NCBI GenBank assembly: GCA_008360955.1
Contig: LUCM01009050.1
Location: 100,404-164,403 of the forward strand
Length of the DNA: 64,000 bases
Direction of reading: 5' to 3'
Origin: Fasciolopsis buskii
Lineage: Eukaryota; Platyhelminthes; Trematoda; Plagiorchiida; Fasciolidae
A program made the position numbers and the translations under genes. The stretch's first letter is position 1; every line of letters begins with the position of its first letter. The notes under the pieces were generated by a model. The model saw nothing but the letters and a program-made list of their open reading frames with translations, ran no database searches and was not told the origin of the DNA. Below, in pieces: positions 22,480 through 33,159 of this stretch.

Positions 22480-22630
22480 TTAGCTTTTGTTGAGTCCACA
22501 TTGTAACGTAATGTGGACTGGATTACGGACATCTTTTGCAGTTGAGCTAACATCCCTATTGCCGATATTCTGCTCCATTATGTCTTGGTCGGAAACCACC
22601 AGTTGGTTGACTGATATAACCCAGGGTCGA
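22480..22630 (-). CDS. Candidate exon (49 residues)
   Basis: A strong acceptor (GGCTTTTGTTTGTGCAG) opens a frame of 49 codons to a TAA. The peptide begins RPWVISVNQLVVSDQDIM and later has NPVHITLQCG. The I-x-V-x-x-L-x-V-x-D-x-D start is typical of extracellular repeat modules such as cadherin or CSPG-type repeats, but this is too short to classify. A GTAATC donor near 22527 could end it earlier. Confidence 0.38.
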
Positions 22631-24171
22631 CTGCACAAACAAAAGCCTAATGGACAATAAGTGTACACTATAACATGGCCTTGTTACCGAATGTCTGTTG
22701 TTTGCTCTTCTGCAAATTGTTGCCGTCGATTTTCACATATCATGTTGTTACATCGTTGTCCGTGGCAACGTCTGGTGGACTGAGATGGCAATACGCAGAC
22801 TACAATAGGGAACTTTCTTCAAAACAATTTTCTAATCACTATTTGTTTTACACTTATTCGGAAGCAATAATGGTTCTTCTGTCAACGCCCTGTCATTTGC
22901 TTATTAGACTGAAATTTCAAAAATATTAGCCGACATTATTTCATTTGTTTCATTCTCTATTCGCGGTTGATTGGGGTACATATCATTACAGTTGTATTTG
23001 GTAGGTTTCGAAATTACCATTCATTTGCTGATCATATGGATCCACCTGATGTGTGTTATTACATTAGTTGATCAACACCTTTGTTCCAGTTATTTTTTGC
23101 ATAATTCAGTAATTATTTCAGTCGCTAGCAGAGCTGTTGAACTGTCACTCTTTCGAAACTGATAATAGTAAAAATTTGTACAGCACGTGACTGAATGATG
23201 TCCATTAATGCTTGGACGCTGTGCTGATCGACTTTACACAGTGCCCTCCGATTTAACGTCTTCTTCATCTAATTTCTCTAGTACGCACTAAAGTTTCCCC
23301 ATTCGATATAATTTTGGGTTAGAACCGATTTCTGATTCACAGCCTCGGCTTACTGGTCGTCGGTCGAGGGTTTAGCGATAGATGTTCTAGAAGTGGGCAC
23401 GTACACACACACAATCACAAACGGGTTTATGTTACTATGATCAGTACAAGAACCGGTATTCGGTCCATTTTACTTCTCGATTCATAACCGAAAGTCACAA
23501 CAGATAAATGTGTTTGAATTCTTGACAGAAGAAATCAGTTCAGTGAATGTCCAACGATTTCGAATTTGAATTCTCACGACAGGCGCATCGGTGCCTCCCA
23601 CGCCATCAACCGTTTCAGTTCATTTGTGAATGACATCAACCCTCCAGTGAAAACAATGCATCCCTGGTCAGTTATCTGTTATCTGTTCCGTAATTGCAGG
23701 TTTGTGTAAGTGCATCAATCTGTCAACTACGCACTTACTGAAAGTTCCCTCTAGCAATTACATAGTCTAATTATAGATTTTTTCACTTCTCACAAGCTCA
23801 GAGCGCTCAGACACGGATGAATGTTTCCGGAGCATTTACATAGTGAACAGTGCACGCAGATAGGCAAACGTCCACTTGTATTTATCGGTCTGAAGGGGCT
23901 TCTTCTCTTCCTTTTCTTCCTCTGTGGCTCTCTGTTTGTCGCTAGGTTGAGACTGCACAATTATTGTACTATTTGCTTGAGGGCAACGTCTACACTTTTG
24001 CGCTCAGTCGAATTCATCTTTGTACTTGTACTTCTTTCCCTTCGCTTTCTAACAATCATAAGATGAATACTTCGCCATGGAACGTGGCTCACTTAAGCAC
24101 TGGTGTGCACAAATGCACTCACTGCCTTGTAAATCGCAAGTCACTTTAATCTTGTTTCGTCATCACAAAAA
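22631..24171. other. No supported gene
   Basis: Short open frames without splice context, including a hydrophobic plus-strand frame at 23821-24066 with a Leu/Phe-rich run. A short (AC)5 run lies at 23404-23412. Confidence 0.4.
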
Positions 24172-24439
24172 ATGCCTGAACGATTTCAGTCAGTTCCTGC
24201 CCGTCCCATTAATCCGTCCAAAACGAGCAAAAAATTGATTTACGCGTGTATTATCGCCCATCGATTTTTCGCTTGTTTATGCGTTGTTTGTCTTCTAATC
24301 GGTTTCATATTTTCAAGGCGATCGCCTTTTTTTCCTGATCTTGGCGTCTGTCTCCTAACCTGTCAAAAGAGTTACCAAGTCTCTCAATTATTTTTTGTCA
24401 GTTGCTTTATTGCTAGACAAAACTATTGTCTCACGTGTG
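24172..24439 (+). CDS. Candidate first coding exon, membrane protein
   Basis: An ATG at 24172 starts 89 codons up to a good GTG|GTGAGA donor at 24440. The first 20 residues are polar with Pro and Lys (MPERFQSVPARPINP). A hydrophobic stretch from about residue 23 to 47 (IYACIIAHRFFACLCVVCLL) could be a signal anchor or first membrane helix, and it is followed by RRS. A second, weaker hydrophobic stretch (LFFVSCFIA) and several cysteines follow. The frame would continue to a stop at 24519 if unspliced. No family is recognised. Confidence 0.33.
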
Positions 24440-25282
24440 GTGAGATGAACATGCTGCACACTGTTCACCAAGTCTGCATTAAACGTTTCTCCTCTACTGG
24501 ATTAGAAAGCGCTCGTTGAATTGGATCATAAAGCTTGTTAAACTGATCGTATTTCCGTAAGTTAAGAACATGCTTGTGAAATCATTCGAACTTTAGGATT
24601 GAACGTAATATATCTCACGTGTGCTGTCGTCACTGGCAGATTACGAAACGCATGAGCCGATTTATATGTTCCAGTTTATCCCCAAGTTTGTTGATTGCTC
24701 CGCAAAATTACTCGACATTCTTAGCTTATAAGTTTTGCAACACTGCACTGAAAAAAATTATCATGCATCATCGGGTGTTCAGGCCGTGGACCTGCCACCT
24801 AGTTCTGTTTCACAATCTCAAATAAACTTTACTGTGATGCTACTCATTCGCTCTTGGTAATATGACCGAAATCTGATTGTGTGTTCAAGACTTTCGAAGG
24901 TTATCAAAATGAACGCAGAAACTATTCCCAATCGTTGATTTCAGTCTATAGGCTTTTTTGGGACGGTCCTCCCAAGGGCAGCTTGATTTTTCCACTCAGA
25001 TAAATAGACTCAGAATAAACCGGAGATTTTCTCGAATCGCACTCGAACGGTAGGACGCGGGATAATTTTCCAGATTCAAAAGTCGAAATATACTTTCCAA
25101 TGGCATGTCAGAAAAGCGTAAATCTCAACTTGTTATGAGCATTGTTCAAAGATTTTAACTTGCAGAATCCAACAACAATGTCTGACAGCCGACAGATCAT
25201 CAGTTTCGCTAGTTTCTGAGGGAAAACATCGACCTTAGAGGCGTCTTCAGGGGGCGATAGCTTTCCACAAATAAAAAGTGGT
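24440..25282. other. No supported gene
   Basis: I see no exon with both splice sites and no repeats. A plus-strand open frame at 24619-24825 has no context. Confidence 0.4.
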
Positions 25283-25460
25283 TTAGATCAGCAACAGATT
25301 TCCTGCAATTGCACACTGCCTTGAACGATGTGTTCCTTCGTACAGTAAGGTGTTTTCCTCGGGAGCTGATACGGCACGTAGTTTTCCACAAGTCTTAGAA
25401 GCCGCCGTCAACCGCAGTTTGACGACTGTAGCACACGATAACTGTAAAATGACAATAGGC
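25283..25460 (-). CDS. Candidate exon, up to 58 codons
   Basis: A strong acceptor (AATGTTATATTCCTGCAG) opens a minus-strand frame beginning PIVILQLSCATVVKLRL. It continues TLLYEGTHRSRQCAI, up to a stop at 25283. Possible donors (GTACGA, GTGTGC) are weak, so the 3' end is uncertain. Alternating hydrophobic residues suggest beta structure. An antisense plus-strand frame at 25491-25730 is also open nearby and cannot be excluded as the real coding stretch. Confidence 0.33.
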
Positions 25461-26729
25461 CTGCAGGAATATAACATTTAGTAGGGAAATTTGCCGACAA
25501 AGTACTCCTTGGATTTTGGTTGTACAAATTACGATCCTAGACTGGCTCCATCTGACGACTTGGTATTCGAAAACGTGAATGTCATACTGCATGATATCTG
25601 CTTTGAGACACCAGTAACTTCGGCGAGGGTCTTCGCTGCAATGTTCGAATGGTTATTCGCTTCAATTCAGCATAATCGTTTGTCCAGATTGTTGAAGTAT
25701 ACGGAAACACGGAAACATACTGTGAAATAGCATTTTTGTGAACTTTACCAGTTCATTCACCTCCAGAATAAGGATAGTTTGTGCATCTGCAGAACTATTA
25801 CCAAACTAACTTAACAAGTTGTAAAATAACAAATGATGTCAAACCCACTAAGACTGTAAGGCAGCCAAGCTGAGCTTGGTCTGTTGCTACGAGGGAAAAA
25901 ATGTGGTTTTGAATCAAACCTAAAAAAGCTGTTTGTAAAAAGACTGCACCAGACAAATGAAATTTGTAATCTTTTGTAGCCTCATTGAGTGACCCGTTGG
26001 TTCCTCAAAGAATCCTAGTAAACACCAGTGAGACTAGATACCTAACTTGTTGTAAGAGATCTTTTTAGCACTTGAGGTGAACAAGAATAAGATATTCCGT
26101 TCACATGCGTAACTAATTAGACTATATCTTTTACTCCTATTCTAACTATCGTAATTTTTGTCGCATACAAATTCAGCTGTCCACTTTCCTGAATATAAAA
26201 CTGACTGTGCACCTTCGTTGCTTTGCTCGAGTGTCTCTGGCCCCTTACTTTGCTTTACGGGTGTTTGTTGGTCGACGGGAAGTCAGCTTTTCTCTCGCTT
26301 TTAATCCGTACGATCAAAATTCTTAGTGACCCAAAAATTCTTCCTCCCAAACGCAGAAACAGATAGTCTGTCTGCAAAGTTAGCAGGCAGAACTGTTTGA
26401 TATTCATAATTGTATGATCATTTTACGAGTAGTGTGTAGTTTTCTTGCAACTGGAAAATTAACGATCACCAAAATCCGAAGGCACTTTTCATTTACCAGT
26501 GCGGGTATTGAAGAAAGAATTGTCCTATCATTGGAAGCTCAACAGAATGATGTCTGGTTTACACTTAACATGACACAGCTCCACGGCATGTCCAAACTTT
26601 CCGGTGCTGCCAGCCGCTTTATTTCGCAAACATTTCTAGTTGGCAAAACTTGGCAGCATAAGGTGCTTAAACGTTCACATCACTTGAGATGAACATGGTC
26701 GCATTCCTTATTCCAGTGTCAATCTGGTG
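25461..26729. other. No firmly supported gene
   Basis: A plus-strand frame at 26414-26692 is open for 92 codons and reads plausibly (IVLSLEAQQNDVWFTLNM), but its splice boundaries are weak and the antisense strand is partly open too. Nothing else is seen. Confidence 0.35.
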
Positions 26730-26939
26730 ATGTTCGGTTCATTGCTATCTACTCATTATACATCAACCTATGTTCCCCTACGTCTATCTTCATCATTTTC
26801 GTGCTTTGTTTTCACTCTTGCACTTATCGCTGCCCGGAGCCAGGTCTCTGAGAACCAGTTTAGCAACTCCCTCGATAAACTGCATCTCCAATACCTAGGA
26901 CAAATTACCAATCCCCAAAACCGAATCAACGGGAACTCA
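26730..26939 (+). CDS. Candidate first coding exon with signal anchor
   Basis: An ATG at 26730 opens 70 codons to a possible donor (ACTCA|GTAACT). Residues 21-35 form a short hydrophobic core (SSSFSCFVFTLALIAA). A polar segment follows (QVSENQFSNSLDKLHLQYLG), like a signal peptide or anchor with an extracellular stalk. The frame would stop at 26963 if unspliced, and a second donor (ACC|GTAAAA) lies 12 bases later. No promoter element is claimed. No family is recognised. Confidence 0.3.
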
Positions 26940-26963
26940 GTAACTTATACCGTAAAACCATAA

Positions 26964-28328
26964 AGAAGGACGGATTTATGATAAGAGCCCTAAACAAGCA
27001 GTAGTTATTGGTAGCCAAAACAGCTCACTCGTTGAGCTCTATGAGACCGCTCATTCTTCATGCCGACTCTGAGAGACATCATCGTTTAATCCAGCGATTC
27101 TAGTGATCTGGACATCGGTCCTGTTTCACTTGTACGGCAGCTTGCCTATTGACTGTGCGACAAGCACAGCTGAGTGAAGTTTGCACTGTTCCCTGTTGGA
27201 CCAAATCAAACCAGTAATTTAAGTCAAAACGATGGAAATTGTACGAGTGGCTGACGGTGCGTGAACCTCACACAAATTGTTCGTTGACCACTTGTGTTCA
27301 GTCCAACCTACGCCTAACAGATTCTGCCCGGCGATTCGTGTCTGACTTTTTCCCATGTGGAATGCTTGCATTTGTGGTTGCGGCAGCCTATCGAATGGCA
27401 AAAAACTGAGGATTTAATGCCACAAATTGCCGTTTTTGCAGCTCCAGGCTCCGTTCTCAATGACGAACATCAAAACAGTGTCTTTTTTGTTTTCGAAACA
27501 ATTTTAAAATAACAGAGGTTATTAAGCCGGAATACGAAGAAAGAACAAAGCTAAATCAAACGCTATGAAATAAGAGGAACGGTTGGATCCGAGAACTACT
27601 CTGCACTTTCATTCTTCGCTAAGTTATTTCGCAGGCTTAATTTAAGTACACAATATCGGCGACGTTTTTTTGCCAAGCTCGGAATAGTATGCGCACAAAG
27701 GTCTAAGGACGAATTCTCTGGAACAACCACGTGACCAACACCCACGTTAACTCTTACAGGTCAAAAATATCTGGAAATGTCATTTCTGTTGGCCAACGAA
27801 ATAAAACTAACAATTGAGTCTGAGTTTTCGGTCACCAGAAAGAACGTATTGCAGTAAAAGGACCCGAACACAACCTCACATCCCGTTTGTTTAAGGATAG
27901 AATGAAGTCAGCTTCGTCAAAAGGAGCCAGTCCATTCCCGCATGCCGCCTGATTTACAGGGGAAACAAACATCACTATGTTTGCAGTCCTACTTTAACAC
28001 TTTGCCAAAGACCAAACTGCATTCCTGCCGTCTAGATAGAACACACCTAGGTATTCAGTATGGGGTACTGGTAAATTGTCCGATGCACTCTGTTTAGTCA
28101 TTTCTTTTGAACCGTTTGAGATTCGTGGCAGGAGAAAAGGTGTTCTACTACACACTTTCTTCGGCTAACTGCTTCTAGCTTCCACTTAGTACTGAAAAGA
28201 ATAAGGCAGTTGACGGGATAAGTGAAACAAAGGGGATTATTTGCCATTCATTTTGTGGTTAGTTTACTACGTGCCGTGAAATATGTCATGCAGATTTGTC
28301 CGAATATTTCTCACTCTTTATTTCTGTG
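26964..28328. other. No supported gene
   Basis: I see no exon with splice support and no repeat of note. The AATAAA on the minus strand at 28322-28317 belongs with the adjacent terminal exon. Confidence 0.4.
28317..28322 (-). terminator. Polyadenylation signal AATAAA
   Basis: A canonical AATAAA hexamer on the minus strand lies seven bases after the stop codon of the candidate terminal exon at 28329-28434. The 3' UTR would be unusually short, which is not rare in compact invertebrate transcripts. The hexamer alone is common in AT-rich DNA. Confidence 0.35.
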
Positions 28329-28434
28329 TCAATTTTTGTTGGTCTCGGGGCAAGCATTGACAACTGAGTCGCCGAACTTCATCGTCCCAAGCATTTTTTC
28401 AAAGATTAGACTAGATAAATCATCTTTCGTATCA
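28329..28434 (-). CDS. Candidate 3'-terminal exon with poly(A) signal
   Basis: A good acceptor (TTTTTACGGGTTCCTTAG) opens 34 codons plus a TGA at 28331-28329. The peptide reads DTKDDLSSLIFEKMLGTM, then KFGDSVVNACPETNKN at the C-terminus. Charged and helical-looking, it is plausible as a soluble C-terminus. An AATAAA follows within ten bases. The exon starts with one base of a split codon. The upstream exon was not found; a minus-strand ATG frame at 28764 (MKLKAESEKKPGSEE) is a possible but unproven source. Confidence 0.43.
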
Positions 28435-30204
28435 CTAAGGAACCCGTAAAAATGATTAGTAGTAGGCAAAAAGCAATCCGACGGGGAAATGGATGCAAAA
28501 CACTGACTGATGTCCAAAAAGGGAAACTGAGATCAAGGTATTCGTTAGAAGCAGAAAAATGCACCTTGGTTCAACGTGTACTTCTAGGAGGGGGGAGGGA
28601 AAATCTTTCCATATCACCCCCTTCTCAGTACGGTGAGTGTCAGAAAAGAATTCGCAAATGAAAAAGCGGCTCTCAGTAGGTCGATTACAGACTGGTCTAC
28701 TTGAATAATATTCAGCGGTTTCTTCGCTTCCTGGCTTTTTTTCGCTCTCCGCCTTCAGTTTCATTCCTTTTCCAGCCCAATTATTTGTGCCATGGACAAA
28801 TGAAATTTGGGTTCCAGACCACCTTCTGAGTGCAAACTGTCGTCAAACAACAACGCCTCATAAATTCGTCTAACTAAACTGCCATGAGCTGGATCACATT
28901 CATTGAGTCGTTGCACTGACCCAGATTTCAGGCTGCTACCGCGGCATCAATAGCTAACATTGCTATTTGCGTGAAATGTGCAATATGCTCGACTTTTTAT
29001 TAAGGTGACTGCTTTTACTGACCTTTCGGACGTGACCGCTTATCAGAAAAGTATGCGTAAAATTTATATAGTGGCCGCCTTTTAAAGACGCGAGCGTAAG
29101 CCCAGTCCGGATTCGGGAGTTTTTAAGTTTCTCGCATGCGCAACAAACGTTGATCACCCATACATTTAATGAATCAGAATGAGATTCTAGTGGGAAGCTA
29201 ATAACAGAGTGAACGGCTATAGTTGTGGTTGGACAACGGAACACCGGGTACCCATACTGACGAGCCGCAGTAACCGCGAAATCGATTATATGCATGCACG
29301 GAAATTTCTTTCGCCCAGCTGTATGCGAAACACACTACTGACAACAACATTTCCTACTTTCGGACCTAATGTCATCTTTCTAAAGGTTATCCCTGTCTGA
29401 CTGACGAAAAACTTCCGACAAATTACCGTGTGATACGTATATGGACTTGTCATCCATTTCATTCACACTCCTTATGATTCGAAATGGGATTCTAGCGAGA
29501 AATGTTGACGGACTTGACGATCTCAAGCAGAGGAAATGGTGGGTTTGAAAATGGTAACAAACAACATGCTGTGGCGAACGCAGTGACGCTCATTTTCTTT
29601 TATTCGTAATCATGTCTACACAGCGCCGAATATGATTTACACAATAAATGAGATGGGGGATGATGTTTTACAGTTCTAATGGTCAAAACATGTGCTTTGT
29701 TCTGCGCGTGTATGCATATGGAACGGTTCGTGTTTGAAATTGAGTTGGGGGACGCGGTTTGCACCCGTGACTCACATTTGTAGGACACCTGCAAGATTTT
29801 CGGGAGTGATGAATGAGCCAAGTACGCTTCAGTGTCTACACTGTAACCTATCATTTTTATAAGTCATATCCAGTGTTATGGGTTGACATGTTTGTGACTA
29901 ACTAAAAGCAACCTTGTTCACTACATCATATGGTTTCTGTCCGTGTCGGAAAAAGAAATGTTGGTCATACACGGGAGCTTCCGTCGCGTGGTCAAGTACT
30001 AGAAAAGTTCCAAAAATATGCCCCGATAACTAGTGCACAAATGCTTATTAATCAAACCCGATTAGACACTTGGGGCTATTTCTTTATCGATGCCTAGTCC
30101 CGTTTCGGATTTGTAGGGCAGGTTGTGTCCTCAACTGGAATTGGAGATTAATCTCACGATTAATGTAACAAGATACCACATATAATAACCCCGAATTTAG
30201 TGAA
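28435..30204. other. No firmly supported gene
   Basis: A G-rich tract lies at 28587-28600. Minus-strand frames at 28963-29295 and 29600-29854 are open; the second meets a strong AAAT|GTGAGT donor near 29782 but lacks a clean acceptor. Nothing is certain here. Confidence 0.35.
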
Positions 30205-30564
30205 GTGGACAGGCGGGAAATTGTTTGGATCAAAGACACGTCGACGAAACTTACCAGGGGAGTTGGCCTTGAGTTTCGTTCGCTGCAGCTGTTAGCTGAC
30301 GATGTCACCTCAATCGAAGATGAAGCTTTCACGACGAAAACCCCCGAATCGGAGAGCAAAATCCTAGGCGAACAGACTGGTCGCTCCTATCATTCGTCCC
30401 GCAAAAAATCAATAATGAGACTGTACAGACACTCTGTGGTTACCATTACCGTCACTGACTTGAGAAACTTAATTTATGTGGTGATCTTCTTTTCAGCTCT
30501 CGATCTGATGAATTCCGGTTCAGACGTATTTGTACGTTTTGACAAACCCTATTCATCTCATACG
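30205..30564 (+). CDS. Candidate exon(s) with half of a C2-like domain
   Basis: A plus-strand frame is open for 120 codons to a strong ATACG|GTGAGC donor in phase 0. An acceptor inside it (GTGATCTTCTTTTCAG at 30481-30496) may mark the true start of the last exon, 30497-30564. The final residues, LDLMNSGSDVFVRFDKPYSS, match the calcium-loop-1 and third-strand part of C2 domains (D...SDxFVRF.xPY), a pattern I associate with CC2D1/Lgd-type C2 domains. Just upstream, SVVTITVTDLRNL resembles a C2 first strand. The rest of the domain should lie in a phase-0 exon downstream, which I did not find. The part before 30430 is charged and may be a separate exon or chance. Confidence 0.4.
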
Positions 30565-31227
30565 GTGAGCATACTGCATCCGTGCTGATGAAATGAAAAC
30601 AGGAAATATTTTTTCGATTTGCTGTCTGCTCGAATAAGTTTTGTGGCTTTCGTTCCCATTGATTTGCTTGCTCCGCGGTTATTTTTAGCCCATAAAATAA
30701 ACTTTCTATTTCCTGTCAGTTAGGCTTCGGAAAAATAATTCCATATAATTTTATTTATTAGGACTTCGAATTCCAAATAACTATCACACAACAGTTTTCT
30801 CATCATAATTTTCGTTGATTTTCACAAATTTTTTATCCAGATGTGCACTGCCGTTGTGTTTTGGTTTTCACAAGTCACTTATACTTGAGACATCAATTCT
30901 GGTAAAGCAAACGGAACCTAAGATAAATTATCATCACTACCGCTATCAGCATGAATAAAACAGTTTCTCCAACTGTTCTATTTATTCCAAATTCTGGTTT
31001 TAGCGGGTAATTGAATGGCGAAATTAGCCCCGAAATGCCAGTTCACTTTCAGTGTGCGAAGCCAGTAGAATTTTGTGCATGGATCAGTTCAAGATGCGTA
31101 ATAGGCAATAATCCCACCAGATAAGACGATGGTAAACGAGGCCCACTATCGCACTTAATGACTGATCTGGTCGCAATTCAGACCAACAGTTGTTGTCCCC
31201 TAACCCCCTTCGCCGGCGGACTGACTG

Positions 31228-31274
31228 ACTGGTGAACTGCAGCCGACCTTAACGCGAGTCCCGGGTTCGCGTCC
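31228..31274 (+). repeat. Possible tRNA-like (SINE-type) box B remnant
   Basis: The stretch 31264-31274 (GGTTCGCGTCC) differs at one position from the RNA polymerase III box B consensus GGTTCRANTCC class. A box-A-like CTGGTGAACTGC lies at 31229-31240, 23 bases upstream. No cloverleaf can be folded, so it is not a tRNA gene. A short inverted repeat (ACGCGA/TCGCGT, 31252-31257 and 31267-31272) overlaps it. This is weak evidence for a SINE fragment. Confidence 0.2.
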
Positions 31275-31675
31275 GCTATCCGGCCAGACGGATTGGAAAC
31301 AGATGGAATTTTTGCACGAAACATGACTGTGCGTCGATGACTGGGTTTGTCAGGTTTAAAACAGAGCATTGTGCTGATGAACGATTATCGGAATGCGTGT
31401 TTTATGTAACGCAGTGGTGAAACAACGCCACGTATGTCTAGTTCCATGAAACATCTGTCTCCAAGTGTGTAATAAATGGGTCTGAAGATTGCTTCAGTTG
31501 CTAAATGCTAATTCCTTGGAATTCACATTTTACATTCTGTTCTCGTATGTCGTCCGATAGGCGCCATATAAGATGTGAGAAATAAATCTATTTGAACAAT
31601 TCAGTAGATTATTATTTTACGAAATTTGTCGGAAAGCAATAATCCTGGTAAAAGGGATAAGTCTATTCTTTTTCT

Positions 31676-31706
31676 TTGAAAATTACCACTGAGCACATTG
31701 AGAAAA
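31676..31706. repeat. Dispersed 31-base repeat, copy 2
   Basis: Same 31 bases as at 9184-9214 except for one C to A change at the tenth position. No homology is visible in the flanks beyond the unit. Confidence 0.85.
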
Positions 31707-31762
31707 CACAAGTTGGCGAATAAGCTCGCTTTCAGTGATTCGTACTCATGCCATTACATCAC

Positions 31763-31782
31763 TATATATATATATATATATA
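31763..31782. repeat. (TA)10 microsatellite
   Basis: Perfect TA dinucleotide run, 20 bases, just upstream of the polypyrimidine tract of the next candidate exon. Confidence 0.97.
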
Positions 31783-31802
31783 CATCTTTTTTATCACTAC
31801 AG

Positions 31803-31901
31803 AGTAAATGGTAACAGACTGAAATTCATTCCAGCTAGATTACGTTCTTTATTCAGTAGTTTGACGAAAAAACACCCAATATTTAACTCACTAATCAACA
31901 G
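31803..31901 (+). CDS. Candidate internal exon (phase 2-2), basic
   Basis: A very strong acceptor (CATCTTTTTTATCACTACAG) and an ACAG|GTACAT donor bound 99 bases, open in phase 2 on both sides. The peptide is VNGNRLKFIPARLRSLF followed by SLTKKHPIFNSLI. It is basic and helix-like. It could belong to the same plus-strand transcript as the C2-like exon, but the phases do not join directly, so an intermediate exon would be needed. No family is recognised. Confidence 0.36.
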
Positions 31902-32201
31902 GTACATAAAAATTGCCCATTAAATGCAAGATTCGATCATGTGTGATGTACGTTTGTTGAATTTAATCCTATTCCCAATTAGCCTTAATGAACCGATCGA
32001 TTGTGCGTTCGTTTTTGGTCGATGATATGCGTTGGTAACTAACCTGACGTGAGCATAATTCTCCTTGCGCGATTAACTCGGTTGTTTGGCAGAGGATGTA
32101 GTACAATCGATTGTTTCGTGCGGGGAGCGAGTCCAAAGGTTGACTGTATTTAGAGAAACAGAGCAGACGCCGCGTAACAACGCACTGTCTCCGATACTCC
32201 G

Positions 32202-32224
32202 ACACACACACACACACACACACA
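32202..32224. repeat. (AC)n microsatellite
   Basis: Perfect AC dinucleotide run of about 23 bases. Confidence 0.97.
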
Positions 32225-33105
32225 ACGACCAGACATCAAACCATATTTGTTGCGCTTAGATGTCAGACGGACCTGTACACATTTATTGGCGACGTATTCA
32301 AAACATCCTACTGTACGAGTAATGTTTACTCAAAAACTGGACGATCGATTATCTTGTAGAGGGTGAACAGTGACATGAGGGTGAATAGAAGAAAAAATTA
32401 TCCGAGTTCCATTTACCTTGAAGAAAGGCACTTTAAAGCGGAAAACTGGAAGAAGTAAAAGACGTCTAATTTGTTCTCTACGTGTGCTCGTATGCTGGCC
32501 CACTTTTCTCGGAATAAAAACAAACAAATTCAGATGAGCGCATTACTTGGACGTGTTTTTCACCTATGTCCCGCTTATAGCAGTGTTACGTAATCAGATA
32601 GTATGATGAAAGTCCTTTACTTGGCGAGAAACCGTTATTGGTGCAGACACTGAATTAATATTAACAGAGACAGAAATGTATGATTTATATTCCACACGCG
32701 CATGCACACACGTGCTAGTATGACCCAGAAGAATCTGGCTGACTAGCATTATTAATTTTCGAATGCCAGACAGTCGTGTACAAACAACCACTATTAGTGC
32801 ATCATGGTTTCGGTATCCGTTAGAGTAATGGCCAGTAAGAAAGCGGTCACCGATTATTCCTCATTGGATCAATCTGAAAAATATTTAATTACGAAAGAAA
32901 ACTTGTTAGTTCAAGAGCGGAAGCTTTATACCATCCACGATAGAAGCAAATTGTAGTTCCCATTTTATTGTCAGGCAACTTTCCTTACGTCTTAAGTTTG
33001 AAGGAAGCACAAACGAACAATTTGTGCTGTTCGCAAAGCGACATGAGAGGTGATCGGTGTCATCTTCACTTAATTTTCTATTCCTTATCTTTGAAGTGCT
33101 TTGTC

Positions 33106-33106
33106 G

Positions 33107-33147
<41 letters not shown>

Positions 33148-33159
33148 GCTGTTGCTGTT
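33106..33159. repeat. (GTT)n trinucleotide microsatellite
   Basis: About 14 GTT units followed by GCTGTT variants. One plus frame through it encodes a run of valines, which makes a 103-codon open frame (32968-33279) look longer than it deserves; I do not count it as a gene. Confidence 0.95.
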
